From positions 12,848 through 76,847 of the forward strand of contig JADJMV010000017.1 of the NCBI GenBank assembly GCA_016709445.1: 64,000 nucleotides of DNA. Reading direction: 5' to 3'. Made by a program: the position numbers and the translations under genes. Source of the stretch: Phycisphaerales bacterium (GTDB taxonomy: Bacteria; Planctomycetota; Phycisphaerae; Phycisphaerales; UBA1924). Positions 37,872 to 47,012 of the stretch are shown one piece after another (positions within the stretch are counted from its first letter, which is position 1; each line of letters starts with the position of its first letter). The notes under the pieces are model-generated. The model was not told the origin of the DNA, searched no databases, and saw only the letters and a list, made by a program, of their open reading frames with translations.

Positions 37872-40800
37872 CGGCTCGATCACCACGGCGCCCCGCCCGC
37901 GAACGACCCCGACGGATATGCGACCCTCACCTCCTACGACTGGCGCATGCGCCCGGTCCGGACCGACTCCTTCGACAAAGGCGACCCGGCGACGGCCCCG
38001 CGGTTGTCCACAACGCTGACCTACCTCGACCACGCGGACCGACCCCGCCTCATCGTGACCTACGGGGCCGGGTCGATCGATATCGATGGGCTCGACCCCA
38101 GCGAACTCACGACCGCAGAATCGATCCCCGATCCCGAGGAGTTCTTCATCCGAGAGGTCAAACCCATCTCCATGGTGGGTATGGAGTACGGCCCCGACGG
38201 CACACTGACGGTCCGCAAGACCTACGACATGGGGTGGGCGTATGACGCCGAGGAGGCGCCGCCCTATCTCGCCGAGTACGAGTACGCGGGTCAGGGCGGC
38301 CAGATCGTTTACTCCCAGCAGCCGGGCCAGCCGCTCACCCGTAACGTCCTCGACAGCTTCGGGCGAGTCTCGCAGGCCGTCTCCATCCTGCCCGATCTCA
38401 ACGGCGGACAGCCCGTCCGCCAACTCGCTCGGACCGACTACACCTACGACCTCGACGGCAATGTCGCCGAGACCACACAATGGACCCGCGTGCTCGAGAC
38501 CGGCGACGTACTCGACCCATCCAACGCCGTCCGATCGCGCTCCCTGAGTTGGTATGACCGACAGAAGCGGCTCACGGCGTCGGCAGATCTGGGCACCGAA
38601 GACTCCGACAACGAATGGGTCAGCGCCGATCCCGCATACACGTACGACCGAGACCTCGCCCCCACCTGGGACGCAGGCACCGGCCAGACCGATCGCGCTG
38701 GGCTCCCCGCCTCCGCCCAACTCTGGATCTACATCTACGACGAATACGGCAACCAGACCCACGTGATCGATCCGATGGGGCTGGTCACCGCTTTCGAGTT
38801 CAGCCCCACCGGCCGGATGACCCGAAAGATCGAGAATGCCGGGGCCCAGATCGAGGCCGACAAGCGCATTACCGACTACGGCCACGAGTGGGGTCGCCTC
38901 ACCACGCTCGCCATGACCCGGACCGCCGACAATGGTGGCACACCCGGCGAAACCCAGACCTCCCGCGTCGTCTACGTCGACGACGACACCGACGGCCCCT
39001 GCAATGCGGAGGGCGGCTGCGACGACAGCCGAAAGGGCGCCGAGGTCGTCGACGACGATTTCGAGGTTGTCTCCCTCAACAACGCCGCCGTGAAATGGCT
39101 CCAACTCCTCGGTGATCAGGAGGCCAACGGAGACCCCGCACACCCCGACCTCACCCTGCGCTACACCTTCGGCGCCCAGGTCGCCGAGCGCATCGACGCC
39201 CGCGGCCTCTCCTTCCGCGACCACGACAACGCCCTCGGACTCATCGATTCGATCGAAGTCGGCCACTACGACTCGGATGGCAACCAGGAGACCGACGACT
39301 ACGAGGCCTCCCTCTGGATCGCCGGCTACCCCGCCTCCATGGACGCCCCCAACGGCGAATCGCCGGCCGACCGCGTCGGGTATCTCGACTACACCTACGA
39401 CCAAGCGGGCCGCCTCGTCGGCGTGGATACCTACGACGTCGAGGGCGGCACGCCCATCACCCACAATCAGTACGACTACGACCCCGCGGGGCGCGGCGAT
39501 CTCGTCGCCGACTGGCAGGCCCAGGGCGCCGCGATCAACCAAAGCACGCCGCACACCACCTACGCCTGGGACCTCGCCCCCACCGACCCCGACTCACCAC
39601 CCACGCAGCCGGGCCACCACCGCCTCGCCACCATGGGCTACCCCACCCACGACGGTTCCGCGGCCCGGACGATCACACTCTCCTACGGCGATGCCATGGA
39701 CCCCTACGGCGCCCTCTCCCGCGTCGGCGCGATCAGCGACAGTTTCGCCTCCGTCCCCTTCATCGCCGAGTTCGAATACGCGGGCGTCGGCCGCCGATGG
39801 AAGACGACCCTCGCCGGCGGTGAGATCGCCCAGAGCTTCCGCATCAGCAGCGAGACGGGGCTCGCCGGGCTCGACATGTTCGGGCGCACGCGGCAGCTCA
39901 CCTTCACCAACACCGGCGCGGAGATCCTGTACCAGGCCAAATACGCCTACGACCTCAACGGCAACCGCACCGCGGCCGAGATCACCCAGGCCCCAGACTC
40001 CCAGGGCAATCCGCAGGCGAACACCCGGTCGCAGGTCAACGCCTACGACGGCCTGAACCGCCTCGTCGGCACCGATCTCGGCCACCTCATCCAGAACGCC
40101 GGGGACTACTCCATCGACCCCGCCACGCTTGTCCGAACGGACAACTGGAACCTCGACCTCCTCGGCAACTGGTCCGGCGGCAGCCTGGCCGGGGCCGCGG
40201 CACCGGGGCGCGAGAGCTGGGGCAACCTCGACGCCTACGGCACCGACTACGAACTGCCCAACGCCGATCCCACATCCGACACCTGGTCGCTCACCCACCA
40301 GGTCGATGCCTTCAACCAGCTCACCCACACCGAAGTGACCGATCTGGACACCTCTGGCACCATCGAACAGCACGACCCCGTCTACGACGCCGCGGGCAAT
40401 CTCCAATTCGACGGCAACTACTACTTCCAATACGACGCCTGGAACAGGCTGGTCCAGGTCAACGACGCCTCCGTCGTCGGAGGCCAGATCGAACTCGGCA
40501 ACCTCCTCAAGCACTTCATGTACGACGGCCTGGGGCGCCTCGTCCGCACGCAGACGCCCATCACCCCAGGGAGCACCAACCTCCGCACCGAGCGGTTCTA
40601 CTACGACGGCATCCGGCGAATCCAGGAACTAGTCACCAACCCCACAGTCACTCTTGGCGGCGCGCAAGGCAACTCCGAACTCGAGACCCTCGCCAGCCAG
40701 TCCATCACCCCCGGCACGAACCCCGACCAGCAGACCGCGCCCTCCGCCTATGAGCAGGGCCAGCTCCTTCTCGGTGGTGGCGGCGGCGGCGCAGTCCTCG

Positions 40801-42119
40801 GCACCGTCCAGCGCGAATACGTCTGGGGCCCCGGCGATAACGGCTTCGACGAGCTCCTCGTCCAGTACGACCAGAGCGGCGATGAGGCGTGGGCGATACA
40901 GGACGCCGGCGGCGACCTCGTCGCCATGTGCGACCTCAACGGCGACGATGGCCAGGGCAACAGCGGGTTCGCCCGCGTCGTCGGCCAGTGGACCTTCGAC
41001 GCCTACGGCGAGGTGCTCACGGCCGAGTACCTCGAGAGCTTCGCGTCTCCCCACCTCGGCCACAAGGGCCTCTTCCTCGCCCGCCTCGACGGAACGACGG
41101 GGAGTCCGCGGCTGGTCCCCTTCGGGCACAGCCTGTACCACATGCGGAACCGGACGTATGCGCCGGGGTTGGGGAGGTTCCTGCAGAGGGATCCGAACGC
41201 GACGGCGATGGCGCTGGTCGAGGCGACCGCGATGCACGGGCGGGGGCTCGGCGCCCTGGGCCTCGCGTTCGACATGGAGGGGCTCTGCGGCGATGGGGGC
41301 AATCTGTACGAGTACCTGGGATCAAGTCCATGGGAGCGTAGTGACATTCTCGGCCTGTCGTGGGATCCGTTTGATATGGTGGACGAGTACCTTGCCGAAG
41401 ATGCTGGCAGCAAGGCCGCGTTCATCGACAGGGCTATCGGGTTTTGGCACACTGCAGCCTACCTTGGTGCGTACATCGCGAGTTGGCTTCCGTTCCCACC
41501 AGCGATGATACTGGGTGAAATCGCGATGGCCGCCATGGGTGAGCCGGATACCGCACTATGGAATGCGGTGAAGGGTGCCGAACAGGAGTTGATGGCTCTC
41601 GCGGACATGCTCGGGGGCATCCACATTTTCGCCGTGGAAACAGCGGCATACTATTCCGATCGGTTTGGCTCGCGGTCGGTGGGAACCGCCGTGCCTGGCG
41701 GCCTGACGAGCCAGGGCAACCAGCTTGCGATGTTCACCGGTATGCAGCTGGTGGCTCTTGGTGGGGTCGCGCTCGCCGGACTTCCGACCACGGATGTGTA
41801 CGTGACCTATCGCGGCAATAACATTGTGTACGTAGGAAATAGTAGAGATGTCGCGGCTCGCTTTGCTCAGCACAATACGCCGACTCGAAAGTACCCGAAT
41901 GGGCGTGGGTTCACGCGCTACAGTCGAATCACATCGCAGAAAGTGTCTGTCCTTCAGGCTCTGGCGATCGAGACGGCAGTCATTGAGCGTCACCGCGCGA
42001 CAGGCCGCTTGGCCTTGGAGAACAAGATCCGCAGCATGAGCCCACGAAGGGCGATCTTTGGCTTGGCGATGAACTGGGCCGGCGCCTGGATCAGACAGAA
42101 CGCTCCGCATTTGTGGTGA
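37872..42119 (+). CDS. RHS protein, YD-repeat core and GIY-YIG-like toxin tip (frame 3 of 3)
   Basis: C-terminal 1400 residues. Many YD repeats are visible (YDEYGNQTHVIDPMG, YDQAGRLVGVD, YDLNGNRTAAEI, YDAWNRLVQVND, YDGLGRLVRTQTPIT). They are followed by the RHS core end RNRTYAPGLGRFLQRDP and SDILGLSWD, where the variable tip begins. The tip has a hydrophobic pretoxin region (AAYLGAYIASWLPFPPAMI) and then a GIY-YIG-like nuclease: DVYVTYRGNNIVYVGNSRD, VAARFAQHN, ALAIETAVIERHR and ENKIRSMSP. These supply the tyrosines, arginine, histidine, glutamate and asparagine expected for the fold. A DNA-cleaving antibacterial effector is inferred. Confidence 0.85.
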   Translation, partial: RLDHHGAPPANDPDGYATLTSYDWRMRPVRTDSFDKGDPATAPRLSTTLTYLDHADRPRLIVTYGAGSIDIDGLDPSELTTAESIPDPEEFFIREVKPISMVGMEYGPDGTLTVRKTYDMGWAYDAEEAPPYLAEYEYAGQGGQIVYSQQPGQPLTRNVLDSFGRVSQAVSILPDLNGGQPVRQLARTDYTYDLDGNVAETTQWTRVLETGDVLDPSNAVRSRSLSWYDRQKRLTASADLGTEDSDNEWVSADPAYTYDRDLAPTWDAGTGQTDRAGLPASAQLWIYIYDEYGNQTHVIDPMGLVTAFEFSPTGRMTRKIENAGAQIEADKRITDYGHEWGRLTTLAMTRTADNGGTPGETQTSRVVYVDDDTDGPCNAEGGCDDSRKGAEVVDDDFEVVSLNNAAVKWLQLLGDQEANGDPAHPDLTLRYTFGAQVAERIDARGLSFRDHDNALGLIDSIEVGHYDSDGNQETDDYEASLWIAGYPASMDAPNGESPADRVGYLDYTYDQAGRLVGVDTYDVEGGTPITHNQYDYDPAGRGDLVADWQAQGAAINQSTPHTTYAWDLAPTDPDSPPTQPGHHRLATMGYPTHDGSAARTITLSYGDAMDPYGALSRVGAISDSFASVPFIAEFEYAGVGRRWKTTLAGGEIAQSFRISSETGLAGLDMFGRTRQLTFTNTGAEILYQAKYAYDLNGNRTAAEITQAPDSQGNPQANTRSQVNAYDGLNRLVGTDLGHLIQNAGDYSIDPATLVRTDNWNLDLLGNWSGGSLAGAAAPGRESWGNLDAYGTDYELPNADPTSDTWSLTHQVDAFNQLTHTEVTDLDTSGTIEQHDPVYDAAGNLQFDGNYYFQYDAWNRLVQVNDASVVGGQIELGNLLKHFMYDGLGRLVRTQTPITPGSTNLRTERFYYDGIRRIQELVTNPTVTLGGAQGNSELETLASQSITPGTNPDQQTAPSAYEQGQLLLGGGGGGAVLGTVQREYVWGPGDNGFDELLVQYDQSGDEAWAIQDAGGDLVAMCDLNGDDGQGNSGFARVVGQWTFDAYGEVLTAEYLESFASPHLGHKGLFLARLDGTTGSPRLVPFGHSLYHMRNRTYAPGLGRFLQRDPNATAMALVEATAMHGRGLGALGLAFDMEGLCGDGGNLYEYLGSSPWERSDILGLSWDPFDMVDEYLAEDAGSKAAFIDRAIGFWHTAAYLGAYIASWLPFPPAMILGEIAMAAMGEPDTALWNAVKGAEQELMALADMLGGIHIFAVETAAYYSDRFGSRSVGTAVPGGLTSQGNQLAMFTGMQLVALGGVALAGLPTTDVYVTYRGNNIVYVGNSRDVAARFAQHNTPTRKYPNGRGFTRYSRITSQKVSVLQALAIETAVIERHRATGRLALENKIRSMSPRRAIFGLAMNWAGAWIRQNAPHLW

Positions 42120-42122
42120 ACA

Positions 42123-42950
42123 ATGACGAGAATACCGACAATGAATATGGTCGTGCTGCAGCCGACCCGCACCAAGCCGAAGGCCGGTGACCTGTTTGTG
42201 TGCAACTTGCGAGGTGAACGGTGGGTCGCGGGCCGGGTCGTCCACCTTGGTTGCATGATGGTGTCCGATAGGCCGGGCTATGAAGCATTGCTGTACTTCT
42301 ACCGTATTGATGTGCCGGCCGTTGACACGCTTCGACCCCCGATCAAGCCGAATCTCCTGATCCCTCCAATTGGCGCTGGCTTTCACGGGTGGAGAGACGG
42401 CTTCTTCAAGACGATCTGGCATGCTCCTCTGTCCGCAGGAGAGAGGTTAGCAAGGCATGTGTTCGTGGATAGTAACTTTGCAAGTGCTCCGGACGAACCG
42501 AATGCTCGCTTCGTGAACGAGTACCGACAACCATGCGAACGGCCAGGACCAAACGAGCTTTGGGAGCGTTCGGGGGCATACCTTCCGAAAGGCATCGACG
42601 ACTTGCTGAGCGATGCCCTCGGCATTAGACGAGCTCCGGAGGAGTCACCGGGTAAAGGTGGGCCCGGAGCAGGCGACCGCGAGTGCATCGTCTATGTGCC
42701 TGACGCCGACGGGTCCATGGACCTGCTGGATCTTGAAGCGCAACTGGAGGTGGCACTCCTTGACGCGGGCGCGGGTGAGTGGGAAGGGCATGGCTACGAT
42801 GTTGAGCGCCGTTGTTGGGATATCCGATTCAATGGCCCGGACCCTGGCAAGATCGGCAGGGTGCTCCTGCCGATGCTGAAATCGCTCACGCTCCCCTCCG
42901 GGTCCTTCTTGATCATCGGCGGCGATGAGCCGAAGCGGGTGGACTTGTAG
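42123..42950 (+). CDS. Immunity protein (Imm26-like) for the RHS GIY-YIG tip
   Basis: A 275-residue protein starting three bases after the RHS stop. The N-terminal half, RTKPKAGDLFVCNLRGERWVAGRVV...LLYFYRID, resembles the Imm26 family of polymorphic-toxin immunity proteins. The C-terminal half (ECIVYVPDADGSMDLLDLEAQLEVALLDAGAGEWEGHG...GDEPKRVDL) is a separate alpha/beta domain that I cannot name. A close paralogue at 46176-47012 follows the second toxin tip, supporting a cognate role. It should protect the cell from its own or sister-cell toxin. Confidence 0.78.
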   Translation: MTRIPTMNMVVLQPTRTKPKAGDLFVCNLRGERWVAGRVVHLGCMMVSDRPGYEALLYFYRIDVPAVDTLRPPIKPNLLIPPIGAGFHGWRDGFFKTIWHAPLSAGERLARHVFVDSNFASAPDEPNARFVNEYRQPCERPGPNELWERSGAYLPKGIDDLLSDALGIRRAPEESPGKGGPGAGDRECIVYVPDADGSMDLLDLEAQLEVALLDAGAGEWEGHGYDVERRCWDIRFNGPDPGKIGRVLLPMLKSLTLPSGSFLIIGGDEPKRVDL

Positions 42951-43258
42951 CCCGACAGGAATGAGCCCAATACGTGGGGGTGGCTAGCTAGTCTGATAGA
43001 TCGCTGGCGCTTTGACGAGCGAACACGCGGTCCAGTCACCGATCATGCAATCTCCGCAACCGAACCGGCGGCAGCACAGCTCGCTGGGGTATATGACCCC
43101 CGCTGCGTTCGCGGCCGCGTGCAGGCAGGCTCCTCCGCTCGGTCTCGGTCGCCATGGCGACTTCGCCCTCGCTCCCTCGCCCGCCTGCACGCGGGAGGGA
43201 GTCGAAGTACACTCGGTTGCTCTCACTCAATCTGGTACATGAATCCCAGGCAGGTCAC
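42951..43258 (+). pseudogene. IS3-family transposase 3' remnant in the RHS orphan region
   Basis: At 43063-43128 the plus strand encodes NRRQHSSLGYMTPAAFAAAC, matching the C-terminal end of IS3 OrfB transposases (...RPHSSLGYRTPAEFAA). No upstream DDE core is present and the preceding 110 bases are out of frame, so only a fragment survives. It sits between the first immunity gene and an RHS fragment, a usual scar of module exchange in RHS loci. Confidence 0.6.
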
Positions 43259-43381
43259 AGGCTGCTCCAGGTCAACGAGGCGTCGGTGGACGGGCAGGGC
43301 CAGGTCGTCATGGGCGACCTGCTCAAGCACTTCATGTTCGACGGCCTGGGACGTCTGGTCCGAACCCAGACGCCGGTAACG
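43259..43381 (+). pseudogene. RHS core fragment
   Basis: Encodes RLLQVNEASVDGQGQVVMGD and LLKHFMFDGLGRLVRTQTPVT, closely matching the intact RHS protein near 40440-40560. Similarity stops abruptly at 43381, exactly where the 41-base direct repeat copy begins. It is therefore a displaced piece of a former RHS gene cut at the repeat boundary. Confidence 0.75.
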
Positions 43382-43422
43382 TGCTCCCCAAAGCCTGCTC
43401 CAGGTCCCGCAAGACTCCTGTG
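43382..43422 (+). repeat. 41-base direct repeat, left copy
   Basis: TGCTCCCCAAAGCCTGCTCC and the following 21 bases match 47110-47150 at 37 of 41 positions in the same orientation. The left copy abuts the broken end of the RHS fragment. Confidence 0.7.
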
Positions 43423-43517
43423 ATACGGACCCTGCCTGGTTCTCGTGCACGTTCGAGACATGCTCGCTTGTCGAGGGTGTGGCATGATCGGCCTCCGCAC
43501 CCGCGCGGAGGCCCCGC

Positions 43518-43763
43518 ATGCACATCACCGAACGCCGGTAGGGCGACCTCGCGAGGCTGCGCAGGCTCGCGGCCGACGAGCGTGACGCCGAGCAGAAGGG
43601 CCGCTTGCTGGCCGCTGCGCACGCCATGGCCGTACGCGAGACCGGGGACATCCGGGAGGCCCTCGCCCGCAGCCGCGGATGTGCTGCGCCAACGGGGCCT
43701 ACCACGGCTACGACCGCCTGCTCGAGGCGGGCGTCGAGGCGTGGCAGACGCTCACGCCCAAGT
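43518..43763 (+). pseudogene. IS630-like transposase N-terminal remnant
   Basis: Reading from 43518 gives MHITERR, an in-frame stop at 43539, and then GDLARLRRLAADERDAEQKG, LLAAAHAMAVRETGDIREAL, ARSRG. This resembles the helix-turn-helix start of IS630-type transposases. After that the frame changes, and about 100 bases later the similarity ends. The stop and frame change show that it is dead. Confidence 0.45.
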
Positions 43764-44036
43764 GATTCCGCTCGATCTGCCGACGCGGCTATCTCACGCA
43801 CAGGAACGACGCGTGATCCGTCTGAGATGGCCCGTCCGTGCGGGGCGCGGGGCAAGGCCGCGAGCGGACAGCGCGGGCGAGGTGGTGGTATGCTCTGGCG
43901 GAGGATGTGGCCACAGACATGTGTAGGGATGGGGTGCGTATGCGTGGCAGCGCGGGGGGGCGCCGTGTGGCGGGGGGCGGCCGGGGGCGTCCGGGCTGAT
44001 GGGCCGGCGCACCATGCGGCGAGAAGCGGAGAGCTC

Positions 44037-44960
44037 ATGCGGTGCCTCTACTCGGTGTACTTCGAATGCTCCAGAACGCACACGAAACTAGCCCTGAAAG
44101 CTCTTGTTGCGAGGTTCGATGGACTGTCTCTGGATCCCGTCACGCAGGCGGTCTACGCCCACGCTGAGCAACCCGCGAGAACCCTGTTCGAGGCCGCCCG
44201 TGCACTCGGATACAAGTGCTCATTCAACGTGTCGCCAGAATACGAGATCGAAGACTCGCTCGCGGGCGAGTTGGGGCTGCTGAGCGCGGACTCGCGCGAC
44301 CGCGGCGGGCGGCTGCCGCCGGATGCCTTTGATTTCTCCACCGCCTGCGTGGGTTGCGGGCTGGGCGCCGCCCAGGTGAAACCCATCGTGCTGTCGGCGA
44401 AATCGATTCAGTATCGGGGGTCGTTCAACCATGGGATCGATGGCGCGCATCGGTTCATCATGAGGGCGGACATCGGCCACGCCATTGTCGAGGCGACGGG
44501 CCAGCCGTGGTGCATGCGTCATCCCGTGACGCGGTCCGGCGAGGTCGTCGAAGACTGGCTCGAACCCGTCCCGTGCGCGACGATGCCCCCGCTGAGTCGG
44601 AAGTCTCTCGGCGTCCAATTCGGGACGTCGACTTCAGGGACCTCCCTCGGTGAGGATCCCGAGGTCATCGAGCCTTGTCCTGTCTGCGGCCGGAGCATGT
44701 GGGAGTATGACATGCAGTATGCCCCCAGACTGATGTATCCCCGCGCCGCCATCGAGGCCGCCCAGCAGCACGCGGTCGTCGCGATGTATGAGCCCTTCGG
44801 TATGTTTCCCGGCTTTGATCTGCGAAGGAGGACCTTCAGTGATCTCGGCGGGCTGCCGTGGCTCCTGTTCAACCACAAGGCGGTCGAGGTCCTTGTCCGG
44901 TTTATGGGGGAGTATGGCAAGGGCAGGGGCGCATTCATCGAACCGGTGTTCTCGGAGTAG
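44037..44960 (+). CDS. Double-CXXCG immunity-like protein (SitI6-like), orphan
   Basis: A 307-residue soluble protein starting MRCLYSVYFECSRTH at 44037 after a GGAGAG site; the longer open frame upstream is IS remnant. Two cysteine motifs, CVGCG near residue 104 and CPVCG near residue 220, and the closing region LFNHKAVEVLVRFMGEYGKGRGAF recall the myxobacterial double-CXXCG paralogous family, which includes SitI6-type immunity proteins. No cognate toxin lies next to it, so it appears to be an orphan immunity gene kept after loss or displacement of its toxin. The family call is tentative. Confidence 0.55.
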   Translation: MRCLYSVYFECSRTHTKLALKALVARFDGLSLDPVTQAVYAHAEQPARTLFEAARALGYKCSFNVSPEYEIEDSLAGELGLLSADSRDRGGRLPPDAFDFSTACVGCGLGAAQVKPIVLSAKSIQYRGSFNHGIDGAHRFIMRADIGHAIVEATGQPWCMRHPVTRSGEVVEDWLEPVPCATMPPLSRKSLGVQFGTSTSGTSLGEDPEVIEPCPVCGRSMWEYDMQYAPRLMYPRAAIEAAQQHAVVAMYEPFGMFPGFDLRRRTFSDLGGLPWLLFNHKAVEVLVRFMGEYGKGRGAFIEPVFSE

Positions 44961-45260
44961 GCGTCCGCTGTGTTGAATCGCCCGCCGACACGGATGCGGC
45001 CTACGCGTCCTTCTTGCGCACGAGACTCTCGCCTCGCAAGGCGCCAAAGAACGCCGCCGCGACTGTTCCAGCGATTCACGTTCGGGCGCATCTGTGCGCC
45101 AGACCCCGCTTTCAGAGCTTGATGCTGATCGTTTGTGACGCGTGCGAAAGGGCCCACTCCGGTTCCTTAGCGGCCGCTCTACGGGGCAGACAGCCAGCCA
45201 CGCCTGGCGCCGTTCGGGCACGGCCGGCACCACCTGCGGAACCGGACATATGCGCCGGGG
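44961..45260 (+). other. Decayed 5' part of the orphan RHS tip
   Basis: From about 45145 the DNA is similar to the intact RHS core end (41060-41130), but with frame errors and a TAG at 45168. From 45180 the frame is open (PRLAPFGHGRHHLRNRTYAPGLARF) into the downstream orphan toxin. The 180 bases before 45145 hold nothing recognisable. Confidence 0.6.
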
Positions 45261-46172
45261 TTGGCGAGGTTCCTGCAGCGGGATCCGAATAAGACCGCGT
45301 GGGCGCTGGTCGCCGCCACTGACATGCACGGGCGGGGTGTCGATTCGCTCGGTGTCGCGTTCGGCCTTGAAGGCCTGTACGGCGATGGGAGCAACCTTTA
45401 TGAGTACCTCGGCACCATCCCTTGGAATCGGTCGGACCCGCTCGGCCTCTCCCGGGATCCATTCAGCATCGTGGATGATTATCTCACAGAGGACGCGGGC
45501 AGCAAGGCTGCGTTTCTAGACAAGGCGATCGGGTACTGGCACACAGCCGCGTACATGGCGGCGTACATCGCGAGTTGGTCGAAGTTCCCCCTAGGGGTGC
45601 TAATCGGCGATGCCGCCATGGATGCGATGGGCGAACCCGATACGGCGCTCTGGCTCGGCTTCAAGGCCGCCGAGCAGGAAGTCGCGGAATTCATGTACTT
45701 GATCGGTGGGATTCGCCTTGCCGCGATCGAGACCGCGGTATCATATGCGGACCAGTTTGGGTCCAAGAGTATTGGCATCAGCCTGACAGGCGGCCTGAGC
45801 CACCAAGGATCGCAGGTTGTGCAAGCCGGTGGTTGGCCGGGGATGTTCGGGTCCCCAGCGGTGACTCCTGGCAACACATTTGTTTACATGGGCAGAGCCA
45901 ACGAGATGATTGTCTATGTTGGTCAGAGTCGAGACGTCCCGAGACGTGCGGCCCAACACGGCGGCAAGCATGGCACGATCAGCACAGTGAATAAGCAGGG
46001 AGTGCACCCACTTCAGGCAAGCGCGATCGAGACAGCCGTCATCGAGGAGGGGCGGGCACGAGGTGTGCCAATGCATAATAAGATCCGCAGCATAACTCCC
46101 CGCAAAGCGTGGTTTGGGCTTGCGATGAGCTGGGCGCGCAACTGGATGTCAAGCAATCCGATCAAGAGGTGA
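45261..46172 (+). CDS. Orphan RHS tip with GIY-YIG-like toxin domain
   Basis: A 303-residue open frame beginning inside the RHS core end (FLQRDPNKTAW; GSNLYEYLGTIPWNRSDPLG). It has no RHS shell of its own and starts on TTG, so it is probably not a normally expressed protein. The pretoxin part (DYLTEDAGSKAAFLDKAIGY) and nuclease part (IVYVGQSRDVPRRAAQHGG; ASAIETAVIEEGRARG; HNKIRSITPRKAWFGLAMSW) match the main RHS tip closely. This is a classic orphan C-terminal module that can recombine into the main gene. Its lower GC content is noticeable. Confidence 0.8.
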   Translation: MARFLQRDPNKTAWALVAATDMHGRGVDSLGVAFGLEGLYGDGSNLYEYLGTIPWNRSDPLGLSRDPFSIVDDYLTEDAGSKAAFLDKAIGYWHTAAYMAAYIASWSKFPLGVLIGDAAMDAMGEPDTALWLGFKAAEQEVAEFMYLIGGIRLAAIETAVSYADQFGSKSIGISLTGGLSHQGSQVVQAGGWPGMFGSPAVTPGNTFVYMGRANEMIVYVGQSRDVPRRAAQHGGKHGTISTVNKQGVHPLQASAIETAVIEEGRARGVPMHNKIRSITPRKAWFGLAMSWARNWMSSNPIKR

Positions 46173-46175
46173 AAA

Positions 46176-47012
46176 ATGGTCAGACACCTTCCGACCAACA
46201 TGATTGTGCTGAAGCCCTCTAGAACTAAGCCCAAGTCTGGTGACTTATTTGTGTGTAATATGCGCGGCGAGAAATGGGTTGCTGGAAGAGTAATCCACAA
46301 CCAGTGCAGGATGATGAGCGGCACCGGGAACGAGTTTCTTGTCTATTTCTATCGTATGACAGTGTCAGACCCGACGGCGCTTCGTCCGCCCTTCACTCCT
46401 GACCTACTCATCCCGCCGGTGGTCACCAATGCGCTGGGATGGCGGGTCGGCCTGTTTCATACGCTCGGCAACTATCCATTGCAGGCGGGAGAGACCCTGG
46501 GGCGTCACTATTTCAAGGAAGGCTCTGGGGCGTGGGGGGACCCAGAGGCAGACTACTATGATGAGTTTCATGAGCCATCTCCTTCTCCCGGCCCGCACGA
46601 CCAGTGGACAACTATTGGACTAAGCGGATATGCAGGTGTCGACATCGAGTTGAGCAAAGCGCTGGATATTGAGCCTGCATGGGACCCTCTGGCCGAAGTG
46701 GACAATTCCCAAAGCGACCTCTTCCTCGAAGGCGCTTCGGTCATCGTCTACCTGGCTGTCCCCGATGTGAACGATGAGAGCGGATTGGCGGAAATCGAAG
46801 CGAGTCTGGGTGAGGCCCTCGACCGGACGGGCGCCGGGGAAGTAGAAGGCCACGGCGTTGATCTCGCAACAGGGCGAGCGGAGATCCGGTTCGTCGGTCG
46901 CAGTCCGGCGAGGATCCGAGACGCGCTATTGCCTACACTGCATTCGCTGATGTTGCCGCCGGGGTGCAGCATGGTCGTTGGCGGCAAGCGGCCCAAACGC
47001 ATCGAACTGTAG
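46176..47012 (+). CDS. Immunity protein (Imm26-like), paralogue following the orphan tip
   Basis: A 278-residue paralogue of the gene at 42123: RTKPKSGDLFVCNMRGEKWVAGRVI, LVYFYRMTVSDPTALRPPF and the tail GAGEVEGHGVDL...GGKRPKRIEL. AAGAGGTG, overlapping the toxin stop, provides the ribosome binding site, so translation is coupled to the toxin frame. The central part has diverged more than the ends, as expected if it determines specificity. It is intact, unlike the toxin gene's 5' end. Confidence 0.8.
   Translation: MVRHLPTNMIVLKPSRTKPKSGDLFVCNMRGEKWVAGRVIHNQCRMMSGTGNEFLVYFYRMTVSDPTALRPPFTPDLLIPPVVTNALGWRVGLFHTLGNYPLQAGETLGRHYFKEGSGAWGDPEADYYDEFHEPSPSPGPHDQWTTIGLSGYAGVDIELSKALDIEPAWDPLAEVDNSQSDLFLEGASVIVYLAVPDVNDESGLAEIEASLGEALDRTGAGEVEGHGVDLATGRAEIRFVGRSPARIRDALLPTLHSLMLPPGCSMVVGGKRPKRIEL

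Noticed and set aside
33324..42119. Three separate RHS genes or programmed frameshifting
   Set aside because: One continuous RHS protein is recovered with one-base corrections, and no slippery site with a downstream structure was evident.
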